Shown here: piece after piece, positions 25,474 through 35,684 of the stretch | How the letters are laid out: every line of letters starts with the position of its first letter | Numbering within the stretch: the stretch's first letter is position 1 | Source: JACMQX01 sp044225675 | GTDB taxonomy: Bacteria > Pseudomonadota > Gammaproteobacteria > Burkholderiales > Burkholderiaceae_C | Length of the DNA: 59,751 bases | NCBI GenBank assembly: GCA_044225675.1 | Contig: JBGAIH010000033.1 | Span: 1-59,751 of the forward strand | Direction: 5' to 3' | Position numbers and translations under genes: made by a program | The notes under the pieces: generated by a model | What the model was told of the DNA's origin: nothing | The model's database searches: none | The model's input: only the letters and a program-made list of their open reading frames with translations

Positions 25474-27105
25474 ATGCAATCGACCATGATGGACGTCCCG
25501 CTATCGCTGAACCATCTGCTGGAGCGCGCGGGCACCCTCTTTCGCGGCAACGAGATCGTCTCGCGCCTGCCGGACAAGTCCCTGCGCCGCCACACCTACG
25601 GCGAGTTCCACCGCCGCACCCGCAGCCTGGCCTCGGCGCTCGGCCGGCTGGGCCTGGCCAAGGGCGAGCGCGTCGCCACACTGTGCTGGAACCACCATGC
25701 CCATCTGGAGTGCTACTTCGGCATTCCGGCCGCCGGCGGCGTGATGCACACGCTCAACCTGCGGCTGTCGCCCGACGAGATCGGCTGGATCGCCGGCGAT
25801 GCAAAGGACCGCTTTCTGGTGATCGACGACGTGCTGCTGCCTCTTTACCGGCAGTTCGCCCACCTGCACCGCTTCGAGAAAGTCATCGTGTTCCCGTTCT
25901 CCGGCGCGCCGGTGCCTGCGGAGTTCGCCGACTACGAAGCCCTGCTGGCCGCCGCCGACCCGGACGGTTTCGAGTACGCGCCGCATGCCGAGACCGACCC
26001 GGTGGCCATGTGCTACACCTCGGGCACCACGGGCCGGCCCAAGGGCGTGGCCTATTCGCACCGCTCGACCATCCTGCACACCCTCGTGGCGAGCCTGGGC
26101 GACTTCTGGGGCCTGCGCGGGACCGACGTGGTCATGCCGGTCACCCCCATGTTCCACGCCAACAGCTGGGGCATGCCCTACGGCGCGGTGATGATGGGCG
26201 TCAAGCTGGTGTTCCCGGGGCCGCATCTGCATCCCGAGGACCTGCTCGACCTGATGCAGCTGGAGCCGCCCACGCTCGCGCTGGGCGTGCCGACGATCTG
26301 GATGAGTCTGATCCAGGCGTACGATGCCTCGCTGGCCGAGAGCTCGCCCCACCACGGCCGCTGGAAGCTGCCACGCGGCATGAAGTCGCTGGTCGGCGGC
26401 GCGGCCGTGCCCGAGGCGCTGATCCGCGCGTTCGACCGCCACGGCATCTGGATCCTGCAGGGCTGGGGCATGACCGAGACCTCGCCCGTCTGCACCATCT
26501 CCTACCCGCGCGCCGAACTGCGCGGCGCCAGCGACGACGAGCGCTACCGGCGCGCCGCCATGGCCGGCGTGCCGGTGCCCCTGGTGGACCTGCGCGTGCG
26601 CGGCGACGCCGGCACCGACGAGCCGTGGGACGGCAGGAGCGTCGGCGAGATCCAGGTGCGCGGCCCGTTCATCACCGGGGGCTACCACGAGGTGCCGACC
26701 GATCCGGGCAAGTTCACGCCGGACGGCTGGCTGCGCACCGGCGACGTCGCCTCGGTGGACCCGCTGGGCTTCGTGCGCATCACCGACCGGACCAAGGACC
26801 TCATCAAGTCCGGCGGCGAATGGATCAGCTCGGTCGACCTCGAGAACGCGCTGATGGCGCACCCCGCCGTGGCCGAAGCGGCAGTGATCGCCATCCCCGA
26901 CCCCAAATGGAGCGAGCGGCCGCTGGCCTGCGTCGTGACCAGGCCGGGCCAGTCGGCCGCGCCCGACGCGCTCCATGCCCACCTGCTGGCCCACGGCTTT
27001 GCCAAGTGGCAGCTGCCCGAGCGCTACGAGTTCATCGAGGCCGTGCCGCGCACCTCCACCGGCAAGTTCTGGAAGATGAAGCTGCGCGAGCGCTTCCCGG
27101 CCTGA
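25474..27105 (+). CDS. Medium/long-chain fatty acyl-CoA synthetase (AlkK-like)
   Basis: The enzyme activates a carboxylic acid with ATP and CoA through an acyl-adenylate. The 543-residue protein carries the AMP-binding P-loop YTSGTTGRPKGVAYSH, the motif GWGMTETSPVC, DGWLRTGDVASVDPLGF, DRTKDLIKSGGEWIS and the C-terminal catalytic Lys in TSTGKFWKMKLRE. The N-terminus and TPMFHANSWGMPYGA resemble the AlkK-type medium-chain ligases, but chain length is not decided by sequence. CAGGAGA precedes the ATG at 25474; an upstream in-frame Met would add 40 residues with no family support. Confidence 0.92.
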   Translation: MQSTMMDVPLSLNHLLERAGTLFRGNEIVSRLPDKSLRRHTYGEFHRRTRSLASALGRLGLAKGERVATLCWNHHAHLECYFGIPAAGGVMHTLNLRLSPDEIGWIAGDAKDRFLVIDDVLLPLYRQFAHLHRFEKVIVFPFSGAPVPAEFADYEALLAAADPDGFEYAPHAETDPVAMCYTSGTTGRPKGVAYSHRSTILHTLVASLGDFWGLRGTDVVMPVTPMFHANSWGMPYGAVMMGVKLVFPGPHLHPEDLLDLMQLEPPTLALGVPTIWMSLIQAYDASLAESSPHHGRWKLPRGMKSLVGGAAVPEALIRAFDRHGIWILQGWGMTETSPVCTISYPRAELRGASDDERYRRAAMAGVPVPLVDLRVRGDAGTDEPWDGRSVGEIQVRGPFITGGYHEVPTDPGKFTPDGWLRTGDVASVDPLGFVRITDRTKDLIKSGGEWISSVDLENALMAHPAVAEAAVIAIPDPKWSERPLACVVTRPGQSAAPDALHAHLLAHGFAKWQLPERYEFIEAVPRTSTGKFWKMKLRERFPA

Positions 27106-27139
27106 GGCCGGCCCCGGCGGGGCTCCTAGAATCGCCGCC

Positions 27140-28489
27140 ATGCATATTCATATCCTGGGCATCTGCGGCACCTTCATGGGCGGCGTGGCCGCGTTGGCAC
27201 GCGAAGCCGGGCACAAGGTCACCGGCTGCGACGCCGGCGTGTATCCGCCGATGAGCGACCAGCTGCGGGCTCTGGGCATCGATCTGATCGAAGGCTGGAG
27301 CGCCGATCAGCTGTCCCTTGCGCCCGACATGTGGGTGGTCGGCAATGTGGTGACGCGCGGCAACCCGCTCATGGAAGCGATTCTGGACGCGGGCCTGCCC
27401 TACACCAGCGGACCGCAGTGGCTGGCCGAGCATGTGCTGCAGGGCCGGCACGTGCTCGCGGTCGCCGGCACGCATGGCAAGACCACCACCACCTCGATGC
27501 TGGCCTGGGTGCTGGAGCACGCCGGCCTGGCACCGGGCTTTCTGGTCGGCGGCGTGCCGCTCAACTTCGGCGTCTCGGCGCGCCTGGGCAGCGGCGCCTG
27601 CTTCGTCATAGAGGCCGATGAGTACGACACCGCCTTCTTCGACAAGCGCAGCAAGTTCGTCCACTACCGTCCGCGCACCGCGATCCTCAACAACCTGGAG
27701 TTCGACCACGCCGACATCTTCGACGACCTCGCGGCCATCGAGCGGCAGTTCCACCACCTGGTGCGCACCGTGCCCGGCCAGGGGCGCGTCGTCGTCAACG
27801 GGCTCGAAGAGAGTCTGGCGCGCGTGCTGCACAAGGGCTGCTGGAGCGAGGTGCGCAGCTTCGGCGCGGCGGTGAGCGACTACACGGCCGACGGCGAACC
27901 GGGCGCCTTTCGCGTGCTCGAACGCGGCGAGCCGGTGGCCACGGTGCAATGGCCGCTGGGTGGCGTGCACAACCAGCTCAATGCGCTTGCCGCAATCGCG
28001 GCGGCGGCGCATGTGGGTGTGCCGCCGGCCCAGGCGGCGCGAGCGCTCGGCGAGTTCCGCAACGTGCGCCGGCGCATGGAACTGCGCGGCACGGCCGCAG
28101 GCGTCACGGTGTATGACGACTTCGCGCACCACCCCACGGCCATCCGGACCACGGTCGATGGCCTGCGACGGACGCTGGCGCCGGGCCAGCGCATCCTGGC
28201 CGTGTTCGAGCCACGCAGCAACACCATGAAGCTGGGCACCATGAAGTCGCAGCTGCCCTGGAGCCTGGAGCAGGCCGACCTGGCCTTCTGCCACGCGGGC
28301 GGGCTCGGCTGGGATGCGCGCGAGGCGCTGGCGCCAATGGGGCAGCGCGCCCAGGTCGCCGACACGATCGACGCCCTGGTGGCGCAGGTGGTGGCTGCCG
28401 CGCGGCCGGGCGATCAGGTGCTGTGCATGAGCAACGGCGGCTTCGGCGGCATCCACGCGAAGCTGCTCGCCGCCCTGGCGGCACGCTGA
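27140..28489 (+). CDS. mpl: UDP-MurNAc:L-Ala-gamma-D-Glu-meso-DAP ligase Mpl
   Basis: Mpl re-attaches recycled murein tripeptide to UDP-MurNAc. The 449-residue protein is a Mur ligase: N-terminal Rossmann part MHIHILGICGTFMGG, ATP P-loop AGTHGKTTTTSMLAWVLEH, EADEYDTAFFDKRSKFVHY, NNLEFDHADIF, and a C-terminal domain with YDDFAHHPTAIRTT and FEPRSNTMKLG. These are hallmarks of Mpl rather than MurC. With ampD at 12974 the window holds two steps of cell-wall recycling. It starts 34 bases after the acyl-CoA synthetase stop. Confidence 0.96.
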   Translation: MHIHILGICGTFMGGVAALAREAGHKVTGCDAGVYPPMSDQLRALGIDLIEGWSADQLSLAPDMWVVGNVVTRGNPLMEAILDAGLPYTSGPQWLAEHVLQGRHVLAVAGTHGKTTTTSMLAWVLEHAGLAPGFLVGGVPLNFGVSARLGSGACFVIEADEYDTAFFDKRSKFVHYRPRTAILNNLEFDHADIFDDLAAIERQFHHLVRTVPGQGRVVVNGLEESLARVLHKGCWSEVRSFGAAVSDYTADGEPGAFRVLERGEPVATVQWPLGGVHNQLNALAAIAAAAHVGVPPAQAARALGEFRNVRRRMELRGTAAGVTVYDDFAHHPTAIRTTVDGLRRTLAPGQRILAVFEPRSNTMKLGTMKSQLPWSLEQADLAFCHAGGLGWDAREALAPMGQRAQVADTIDALVAQVVAAARPGDQVLCMSNGGFGGIHAKLLAALAAR

Positions 28490-28531
28490 GGGACGGGGCG
28501 CGACTGCATCGCGCTCAGCGGGGCTGCGCGA

Positions 28532-28843
28532 TCAGTAGGACACCGTCATCGACGGCACGTCCACCCGCACGACCGGCTTGGCGAGCGCCGCGCTCGCGGC
28601 CCGGGCGAACTCGCCCGACCACTTGGCGTCCGCAAACATCGTGGCGCCCGCGGCCTGCGCCACGCACACCACGCGGTCGGCCAGCAGCACCTTGCCGGTC
28701 GGCCGCAAGGGCTCGCAGCCGAGCCGGGTGAACTGGTCGTCCAGCCACCAGCGGGCCACGTCGTGCGGCATGGGCTGGACCTCTTCAAGGTCGAATCGGA
28801 ACATCTCGGCCTCTCCGAAACTCACGCTGACTTCGCTTCGCAT
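28532..28843 (-). CDS. Small conserved hypothetical protein
   Basis: The 103-residue product has no signal peptide or membrane helix. It contains MFRFDLEEVQPMPHDVARWW near the start and ADRVVCVAQAAGATMFADAK in the middle, with high third-position GC in this frame. I do not recognise the family. It is co-directional with the next gene upstream (28880-29923), 36 bases away, and converges with mpl. Confidence 0.65.
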   Translation of the reverse strand: MRSEVSVSFGEAEMFRFDLEEVQPMPHDVARWWLDDQFTRLGCEPLRPTGKVLLADRVVCVAQAAGATMFADAKWSGEFARAASAALAKPVVRVDVPSMTVSY

Positions 28844-28879
28844 GGGCTGTCTCCTCAGATCCTTGCGGCAGCCTGGCCG

Positions 28880-29923
28880 CTACTCGAACTGCAGCGGCGC
28901 AGGCGCCGTCAGATCGGACGGCTGCTCCCGCTCCGCCCCGCCATCGTAGCGCCGGGTGAAGCGGGAGTCCGGCCCGATCGGCGACAGCGGCATGTCGGCC
29001 GGCATGGCGGCCGCGCCGACTTCGGCGTCCTCGCGTATCGCCACGCCGCGCCTTGCGGCATGGCCGCTGGACGAGGTGATGGAGCCGGCAAAGTAAAGGC
29101 AGGCCAGATGCCGCGCGAGGCGGTTGGCCGACAGGCCCGTGCGTTCGAGCAGCGAGCCGAAGTCCGCCGGCGCACTGGCCAGCTCGCGCAGCACCAGCAG
29201 ATGCGAGTCCTGCAGCATGCGCAGCGGCACGCGCGGAGAGCGGCGGAAATAGATCATGCCCTTGCGGTAGCGCTCGGGCAGCACGTCGCGGCTGGTGCGT
29301 TGCGCATAGGCCCACATGAGCTGGGTGAGGCTGCAGCGCACGAAGCGCTCGGGCGGAATGTTGGCGGTGTCCGGGCGCTTTTCCCACTGGGCATCCTCGA
29401 AGTCGACCGGCCGCGCCGTCGGCGACAGGCCGGCACGCCACTCCTGCAGATCGATGATGGCCAGCAGGTTGTTCTTGTACGAGACGTGATAGACGCCCGA
29501 TCGCAGCGAGGCCTCGCGCTGGATGATCTGGGCGCCGAGCGCGAACTGCGCACGCAGCGGACGCAGCCAGCCCTCGAACTGCTGCAGCACCGCGCGCACG
29601 CTGGCGTCGGCGTTCAGGTCGAAGCTGTACATCGGCTCGAACTCGGGTTGCGCCAGCGGCGTGGAAAAGGCGACGGGCCGATCGACCTCTTCCAGATTGA
29701 GCTGCACGCCCCGCGCGCGTTCCCCGGGGCCGGCGACCTTCACCGTGCCGTCGCGCAGCACGCGCATGTTGGCGCCATGGACCCACCAGGCATCCGCATC
29801 GGCAAAGCGCGAGCGGCGCCACAGCGGCCAGCCCGGCAACGGGTTGGCAAGGAGGTCGTCGATGCGCCGCTCCTGCTGAGGCGAGAAGCCGGCCACACCG
29901 AGCCAGAGAACGGGTTGTTCCAC
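28880..29923 (-). CDS. Conserved hypothetical protein, betaproteobacterial type
   Basis: The protein of about 347 residues is cytoplasmic by composition. Segments such as VEQPVLWLGVAGFSPQQERR, DADAWWVHGANMRVLRDG, EVDRPVAFSTPLA, RYRKGMIYFRRSPRVPLRML and DSHLLVLRELAS recur, from memory, in a hypothetical family of Comamonadaceae without assigned function. The C-terminal half reads like a winged-helix or effector-linked region (ANRLARHLACLYFAGSITSS) but this is weak. The start is uncertain: the GTG at 29923 places VEQPVLWLG at the beginning, while an ATG at 30031 would add 36 residues. It lies downstream of aroG on the same strand. Confidence 0.65.
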   Translation of the reverse strand: MEQPVLWLGVAGFSPQQERRIDDLLANPLPGWPLWRRSRFADADAWWVHGANMRVLRDGTVKVAGPGERARGVQLNLEEVDRPVAFSTPLAQPEFEPMYSFDLNADASVRAVLQQFEGWLRPLRAQFALGAQIIQREASLRSGVYHVSYKNNLLAIIDLQEWRAGLSPTARPVDFEDAQWEKRPDTANIPPERFVRCSLTQLMWAYAQRTSRDVLPERYRKGMIYFRRSPRVPLRMLQDSHLLVLRELASAPADFGSLLERTGLSANRLARHLACLYFAGSITSSSGHAARRGVAIREDAEVGAAAMPADMPLSPIGPDSRFTRRYDGGAEREQPSDLTAPAPLQFE

Positions 29924-30068
29924 GAGATGCGACGATTGGAGGAGCCGGCAGGCAGCCGGCAGTTCGTTCGAATATACGCCCGCAGGACACAGCCTGCCAA
30001 CCCGCAAGGCCCAAAGACCTTCGCGGCGCACCCGCGAGCGCGTGACGCGCGCCGGCGGCTGCGGTCCG

Positions 30069-31187
30069 TCAGCCGCGCCGCGCCTTGACCGACTCCGACA
30101 GGATCTCCAGCGCCTGCACCGAATCGGCCCAGCCGAGGCAGGCGTCGGTGATGCTTTTTCCGTACTCGAGGGCGCCGGAGTCGTCCTTGCCGGGCGTGAA
30201 CTTCTGGGCGCCGGCTTGCAGATGGCTCTCGATCATCAGGCCGAACACCTGGCGCGAGCCGCCCGCGACCTGGGCCGCGATGTCGCGCGCCACGTCCATC
30301 TGCCGCTCATGCTGCTTGCTGCTGTTGGCATGGCTGCAGTCGACCATCAGCGTGGCAGGCAGCTTGGCCGCCTCGAGTTCCTTGCAGGCGGCGGCGACGC
30401 TCGCCGCGTCGTAGTTGGGCGCCTTGCCACCCCGCAGAATGACGTGGCAGTCCTTGTTGCCCTGGGTCTGCACGATGGCGACCTGGCCATTCTTGTGCAC
30501 CGACAGGAAGTGGTGGCCGCGCGCGGCCGCCTGGATCGCATCGGTCGCGATGCGGATGTTGCCGTCGGTGCCGTTCTTGAAGCCGATGGGCGCCGAGATG
30601 CCCGACGCCAGCTCGCGATGCACCTGGCTTTCGGTGGTGCGCGCGCCGATCGCGCCCCAGGAGATCAGATCGCCGATGTACTGCGGCGAGATCACGTCGA
30701 GGAACTCGCTGCCGGCCGGCAGGCCCATGCGGTTGATCTCGATGAGCAGCTGGCGCGCGATGCGCAGGCCTTCGTCGATGCGGTAGCTCTCATCGAGGTA
30801 GGGATCGTTGATCAGCCCCTTCCAGCCCACGGTGGTGCGGGGCTTCTCGAAGTACACGCGCATCACGATCTCGAGCGTGCCGGCGTACTTCTCGCGCTCG
30901 GCCTTCAGGCGGCGCGCGTACTCCAGCGCGGCCTGCGGGTCATGGATCGAGCAGGGCCCGATCACCACGAGCAGCCGGTCGTCCTTGCCACGGATGATGT
31001 TGTGGATGTTGCGTCGCGTCTGGGTGATCAGCGACTCCACGGGCGTGCCGCGGATCGGGAAAAAGCGGATGAGGTGTTCGGGGGGCGGCAACACGGTGAT
31101 GTCCTTGATGCGTTCGTCGTCGGTCTGGCTGGTCTTCTCGACGTTCCCGTACCAGGGGTCTGCGCTGGTGGTGGCTTTGGCATTCAT
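30069..31187 (-). CDS. aroG: 3-deoxy-7-phosphoheptulonate (DAHP) synthase, class I
   Basis: The enzyme condenses phosphoenolpyruvate and erythrose-4-phosphate, the first committed step to all aromatic amino acids. The 372-residue protein has the type I-alpha signature: VIGPCSIHDPQAALEYARRL, YFEKPRTTVGWKGLINDP, GARTTESQVHRELASG, PIGFKNGTDG, VDCSHANSSKQ and GLMIESHL. Length matches AroF/G/H; the allosteric type (Phe, Tyr or Trp) cannot be decided by eye, so the symbol is generic. The ATG at 31187 is chosen because AAGGAG lies six bases upstream; an ATG 11 codons earlier sits right after the attenuator terminator. Expression is controlled by the leader peptide and attenuator at 31221-31349. Confidence 0.95.
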   Translation of the reverse strand: MNAKATTSADPWYGNVEKTSQTDDERIKDITVLPPPEHLIRFFPIRGTPVESLITQTRRNIHNIIRGKDDRLLVVIGPCSIHDPQAALEYARRLKAEREKYAGTLEIVMRVYFEKPRTTVGWKGLINDPYLDESYRIDEGLRIARQLLIEINRMGLPAGSEFLDVISPQYIGDLISWGAIGARTTESQVHRELASGISAPIGFKNGTDGNIRIATDAIQAAARGHHFLSVHKNGQVAIVQTQGNKDCHVILRGGKAPNYDAASVAAACKELEAAKLPATLMVDCSHANSSKQHERQMDVARDIAAQVAGGSRQVFGLMIESHLQAGAQKFTPGKDDSGALEYGKSITDACLGWADSVQALEILSESVKARRG

Positions 31188-31220
31188 CTGGGGCTCCTTG
31201 CTGATCTGGAAAACGGACAT

Positions 31221-31249
31221 AAAAAAACCGCCGGGGTTGCCGGCGGTTT
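31221..31249 (-). terminator. Attenuator terminator of the DAHP synthase gene
   Basis: On the minus strand AAACCGCCGG (31249-31240) pairs with CCGGCGGTTT (part of 31236-31225) around a short loop, followed directly by a run of seven U. It stands between the leader peptide and the structural gene, 34 bases before the DAHP synthase start, so it must be conditional. Confidence 0.92.
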
Positions 31250-31303
31250 CGGGAGTTCGGTGCGCTACTTTTCAGGTACGTACAGGCCTCTCAACCGCCG
31301 GGG
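31226..31303 (-). promoter_or_regulatory. Aromatic amino acid attenuator: antiterminator/terminator switch
   Basis: The 11-base segment CCCCGGCGGTT occurs twice on the minus strand, at 31303-31293 (inside the leader peptide gene, just after its aromatic codons) and at 31236-31226 (descending arm of the terminator). Both are complementary to the single segment AACCGCCGG at 31248-31240. The upstream copy can thus form an antiterminator with it, and the downstream copy the terminator. A ribosome stalled on the aromatic codons leaves the upstream copy free, favouring read-through; fast translation to the stop codon (31272) covers it and lets the terminator form. Confidence 0.88.
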
Positions 31304-31349
31304 TCGAAAACCAGAAGTAAGCAAAAAAATAAAAACGCGCTGCGTGCAT
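31272..31349 (-). CDS. Leader peptide of the DAHP synthase attenuator
   Basis: The 25-residue peptide reads MHAARFYFFAYFWFSTP and then AVERPVRT. Residues 6-14 are FYFFAYFWF: five Phe, two Tyr and one Trp in nine codons. It ends 52 bases before the terminator's run of U is complete. This is the design of pheL- and trpL-type leader peptides, but with all three aromatic residues, which suits control of the shared first enzyme. No Shine-Dalgarno sequence is seen before the ATG; a TACATT box ending six bases upstream could be a -10, so the mRNA may be leaderless or nearly so. Confidence 0.88.
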   Translation of the reverse strand: MHAARFYFFAYFWFSTPAVERPVRT

Positions 31350-31464
31350 GCAGGCAATGTAGCACAGACTTGAGGCCCCGCCAGCAGCCCGGACCGCCGG
31401 ATGTGGCGGCGGCGCATCAGGCCGGCCAGCGCCGTCGCAGCCGGAACAGGGAGCAGCAGGGCCA

Positions 31465-32016
31465 TCAGCCCCGCAGCTTGTCCCACCAGTTGCGCGCGCG
31501 GGCCAGCCGCTCTTCGTCGAGCGAGCCCAGGGCCGACTCGCCCTGCTGCTCCTGGCCGCGCCACTGGTCATACATGTCGACCATCAGCATGCCCTCGCCC
31601 AGCGTGCGCCAGGCGATGAGTTCGAAGTCCGCCATCATGGCCGGGTCGAGCTTGCGGCCGCTGCCCTGGAGCAGCCACTGGCCGATGAGCACGCGGAAGT
31701 TGTTGAGCGCCTGCAGATAGGACGCGTATTCATAGAGTCCGCGCCAGGCCGGGCTCAGCGCGATGACCATCGCCCGGTGCTCGCGCAGGATGGTCATGAG
31801 ATCCATGAGCATCGGCGCCACGTAGTCCCGATCGGTGTTGAGCTTGAGGCCGGCGACGATGGCCTCGATGTGGCTGGCCAGCGTGCCCATGCTCTCGCCC
31901 ACCAGCCGCGACTCCTCGTCGGCCACGGCCGAGCGCAGGAAGTTGCTCAGGTCGCCGAAGCTGTGGATGCTCGGCAGATGGGTGGACGGATCGATCGGCA
32001 GGCGCGAGGTGGTCAT
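31465..32016 (-). CDS. Conserved hypothetical protein, helical, cytoplasmic
   Basis: The 183-residue protein has no signal peptide or membrane helix and is predicted mostly helical: SNFLRSAVADEESRLVGES, LMDLMTILREHRAMVIALS, YASYLQALNNFRVLIGQWLL. Amino-acid use and third-position GC support a real gene. I do not recognise the family. It lies upstream of the DAHP synthase leader on the same strand and downstream of tldD with an 84-base gap. Confidence 0.65.
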   Translation of the reverse strand: MTTSRLPIDPSTHLPSIHSFGDLSNFLRSAVADEESRLVGESMGTLASHIEAIVAGLKLNTDRDYVAPMLMDLMTILREHRAMVIALSPAWRGLYEYASYLQALNNFRVLIGQWLLQGSGRKLDPAMMADFELIAWRTLGEGMLMVDMYDQWRGQEQQGESALGSLDEERLARARNWWDKLRG

Positions 32017-32100
32017 GGCCGGTTGCCCTGCAATGCGCCTGGGGTGCTGCGCCTGGTTCCTGCGCCCTGCCGTGCCTGCGTCCCGTCGTGCCGCGCCGCT

Positions 32101-33561
<1,461 letters not shown>

Positions 33562-33584
33562 CGAACCATTTTAGGCTGCGGAGA

Positions 33585-34472
33585 TCACCCGCGCGCCGGC
33601 GGGGTCGGCTGGCGCAGCAGCTTGAAGAGGGCCGCGTCATCCTCGCCCGCGAGTCCCGACGCCAGCGCCCTGGCGAACAGCCCGGCCGCGAGCGGGCCAA
33701 GCGGCCCTTCAAAGCCCGCCTCCCGCGCGGCCTCCACCGCCAGCCGCGTGTCCTTGGCCAGCAGCGTGACGTGGGCGCGCGGCGCATAGTCACCAGCGAT
33801 GGCGCGACGCATGCGGTCGGAGCCGATCCAGCTCTGGCCGCTGGACTGCTCGATCACGTCCAGCGTGCGCGCCAGGTCCAGCCCCATCGCCTCCGCCATC
33901 GCCAGCACCTCGGCTGCACCGCCCAGGTTGATGCCCGCCAGCAGGTTGTTGACGAGCTTGGTCCGTGCGCCATCGCCGGGCCGCTCGCCGACGTGGAAGA
34001 CCTTGCCGGACAGCGCCGCCAGCAGAGGCTGCAGCCGCTCGAACAGGCCCGCGTCGCAGGCAACCATGAGGCTCATGGTGCCGTCGCGCGCGCGGGCCGG
34101 TCCACCGGACATGGGCGCATCGACCGGCGCGAGGCCCAGGGCCGCCAGGCGCACTGCCAGCGTCTCGGTGTCCTGCGGCGCGATGGTGGGGCACAGCAGC
34201 ACGGCGGCGCCCGGCGGCAGGGCGGCAGCCGCGCCCTGCGGGCCGAACAGCACCTCGGTCGCCTGACCGGCATCGACCACGCAGACGATCAGCGCCTGCG
34301 CGGCGGCTGCGGCGGCGGCCGGCGTGTCGCAGACCACGGCGCCCAGTGCCCGCTGCTCGCTCTGGCGGGCCGGATCGACGTCGCAGGCCTGCACCGGCCA
34401 GCCGAGCGAGAGCAGGCGGGCCGCCATCGCCCCGCCCATGTTGCCCGCACCGACGACCGCGACCGGCTTCAC
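33585..34472 (-). CDS. 3-hydroxyisobutyrate dehydrogenase-family oxidoreductase
   Basis: The 295-residue protein shows the beta-hydroxyacid dehydrogenase pattern: N-terminal dinucleotide fold VAVVGAGNMGGAMAARLL, substrate-binding APMSGGPARARDGTMSLMV, and the catalytic Lys in GARTKLVNNLLAGINLGGAAE. The substrate is open; glyoxylate/tartronate semialdehyde or L-threonate are used by close types. It lies between rodA and tldD on the same strand; 23 bases separate it from tldD. Confidence 0.88.
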   Translation of the reverse strand: MKPVAVVGAGNMGGAMAARLLSLGWPVQACDVDPARQSEQRALGAVVCDTPAAAAAAAQALIVCVVDAGQATEVLFGPQGAAAALPPGAAVLLCPTIAPQDTETLAVRLAALGLAPVDAPMSGGPARARDGTMSLMVACDAGLFERLQPLLAALSGKVFHVGERPGDGARTKLVNNLLAGINLGGAAEVLAMAEAMGLDLARTLDVIEQSSGQSWIGSDRMRRAIAGDYAPRAHVTLLAKDTRLAVEAAREAGFEGPLGPLAAGLFARALASGLAGEDDAALFKLLRQPTPPARG

Positions 34473-34485
34473 GACGCGACCGCCT

Positions 34486-35640
34486 TCACGACTGAACCAG
34501 GCGCTTGGCTTTGGAGATCGACATCAGGATGCCCAGGCCCATGCCCAGCGTGACCATGGCGGTGCCGCCATAGCTGATGAACGGCAGGGGGACGCCCACC
34601 ACCGGCAGGATGCCGCTGACCATGCCCATGTTGACGAAGGCATAGGTGAAGAAGATCAACGTGATCGCCCCGGCCAGCAGGCGCGAGAACAGCGTCGGCG
34701 CCTCCAGCGCGATGGCCAGGCCCCGCAGGATCAGGAAGATGAAGGCCGCGATCAGGCACAGGTTGCCCAGCAGGCCGAACTCCTCGGAGAACGCCGCGAA
34801 GATGAAGTCGGTCGTGCGCTCGGGGATGAACTCCAGGTGGGTCTGCGTGCCCTGCATGAAGCCCTTGCCCAGCACCCCGCCCGAGCCGATGGCAATCATC
34901 CCCTGGATGATGTGAAAGCCCTTGCCCAATGGGTCCTTGCCCGGATCGAGCAGCGTGCAGATGCGCTGCTGCTGGTAGTCGTGCAGCACCACCCAGCGCA
35001 CGCCGTCGGCGCACAGGCGCGGCTCCAGGATGACCAGCGTCGCGATGCCGACGATGGCCGCGATCATCGGCGGCAGCACGAGCTTCCAGCTCAGGCCCGC
35101 GAAGAAAATCACCGACAGGCCGGCGGCCAGCACCAGGATGGCCGTGCCCAGGTCGGGCTGCTTCATGATGAGGCCTACCGGCACCGCCAGCAGCACGCCA
35201 CCGACGAGGAAGTCGAGCGGGCGCAACTGCCCTTCGCGCTTCTGGAACCACCAGGCCAGCATCAGCGGCATGGCGATCTTGAGGATTTCACTGGGCTGGA
35301 TCGTCACGCCCAGGTAGAGCCAGCGTCTGGCCCCCTTCTTGGTGATGCCGAAGATCGCGACTGCAATCAGCAGCGCCACGCCCAGCGTGTACAGCGGCAC
35401 CGCAAAACTCATCAGGCGCTGGGGCGGCACCTGCGCCACGACGAACATGATCGCGCCGGCGATCAGCATGTTGCGGCCATGGTCCATGAAGCGGGTGCCG
35501 TGGTCATAGCCGGAGGAATACATGGTGAGCAGCCCGGCACAGGCCAGCAGGAACACCGCGAAGGCAAGCGGGCCGTCGAAGCCCCGCAGCATCGGCGAGG
35601 CGCGCTGCCAGAGCGAAGGTTTTTCAAGAACGGCTGCCAT
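34486..35640 (-). CDS. rodA: Rod-shape SEDS glycosyltransferase RodA
   Basis: RodA polymerises lateral-wall peptidoglycan with PBP2. The 384-residue protein has about ten membrane helices and the SEDS signature: YSSGYDHGTRF near the start, WLYLGVTIQPSEILKIAMPL, KQPDLGTAILVLAAG with the catalytic Asp, and LPVVGVPLPFISYGGTAM at the C-terminus. Length is normal. PBP2 (mrdA), usually the upstream partner, is not found immediately upstream here; a two-component system lies there instead. An MtgA transglycosylase is elsewhere in the window. Confidence 0.95.
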   Translation of the reverse strand: MAAVLEKPSLWQRASPMLRGFDGPLAFAVFLLACAGLLTMYSSGYDHGTRFMDHGRNMLIAGAIMFVVAQVPPQRLMSFAVPLYTLGVALLIAVAIFGITKKGARRWLYLGVTIQPSEILKIAMPLMLAWWFQKREGQLRPLDFLVGGVLLAVPVGLIMKQPDLGTAILVLAAGLSVIFFAGLSWKLVLPPMIAAIVGIATLVILEPRLCADGVRWVVLHDYQQQRICTLLDPGKDPLGKGFHIIQGMIAIGSGGVLGKGFMQGTQTHLEFIPERTTDFIFAAFSEEFGLLGNLCLIAAFIFLILRGLAIALEAPTLFSRLLAGAITLIFFTYAFVNMGMVSGILPVVGVPLPFISYGGTAMVTLGMGLGILMSISKAKRLVQS

Positions 35641-35684
35641 GGGGCGCGATTATCCCGCGATCGGCTTGCCCCTCCGCCGCTTTC

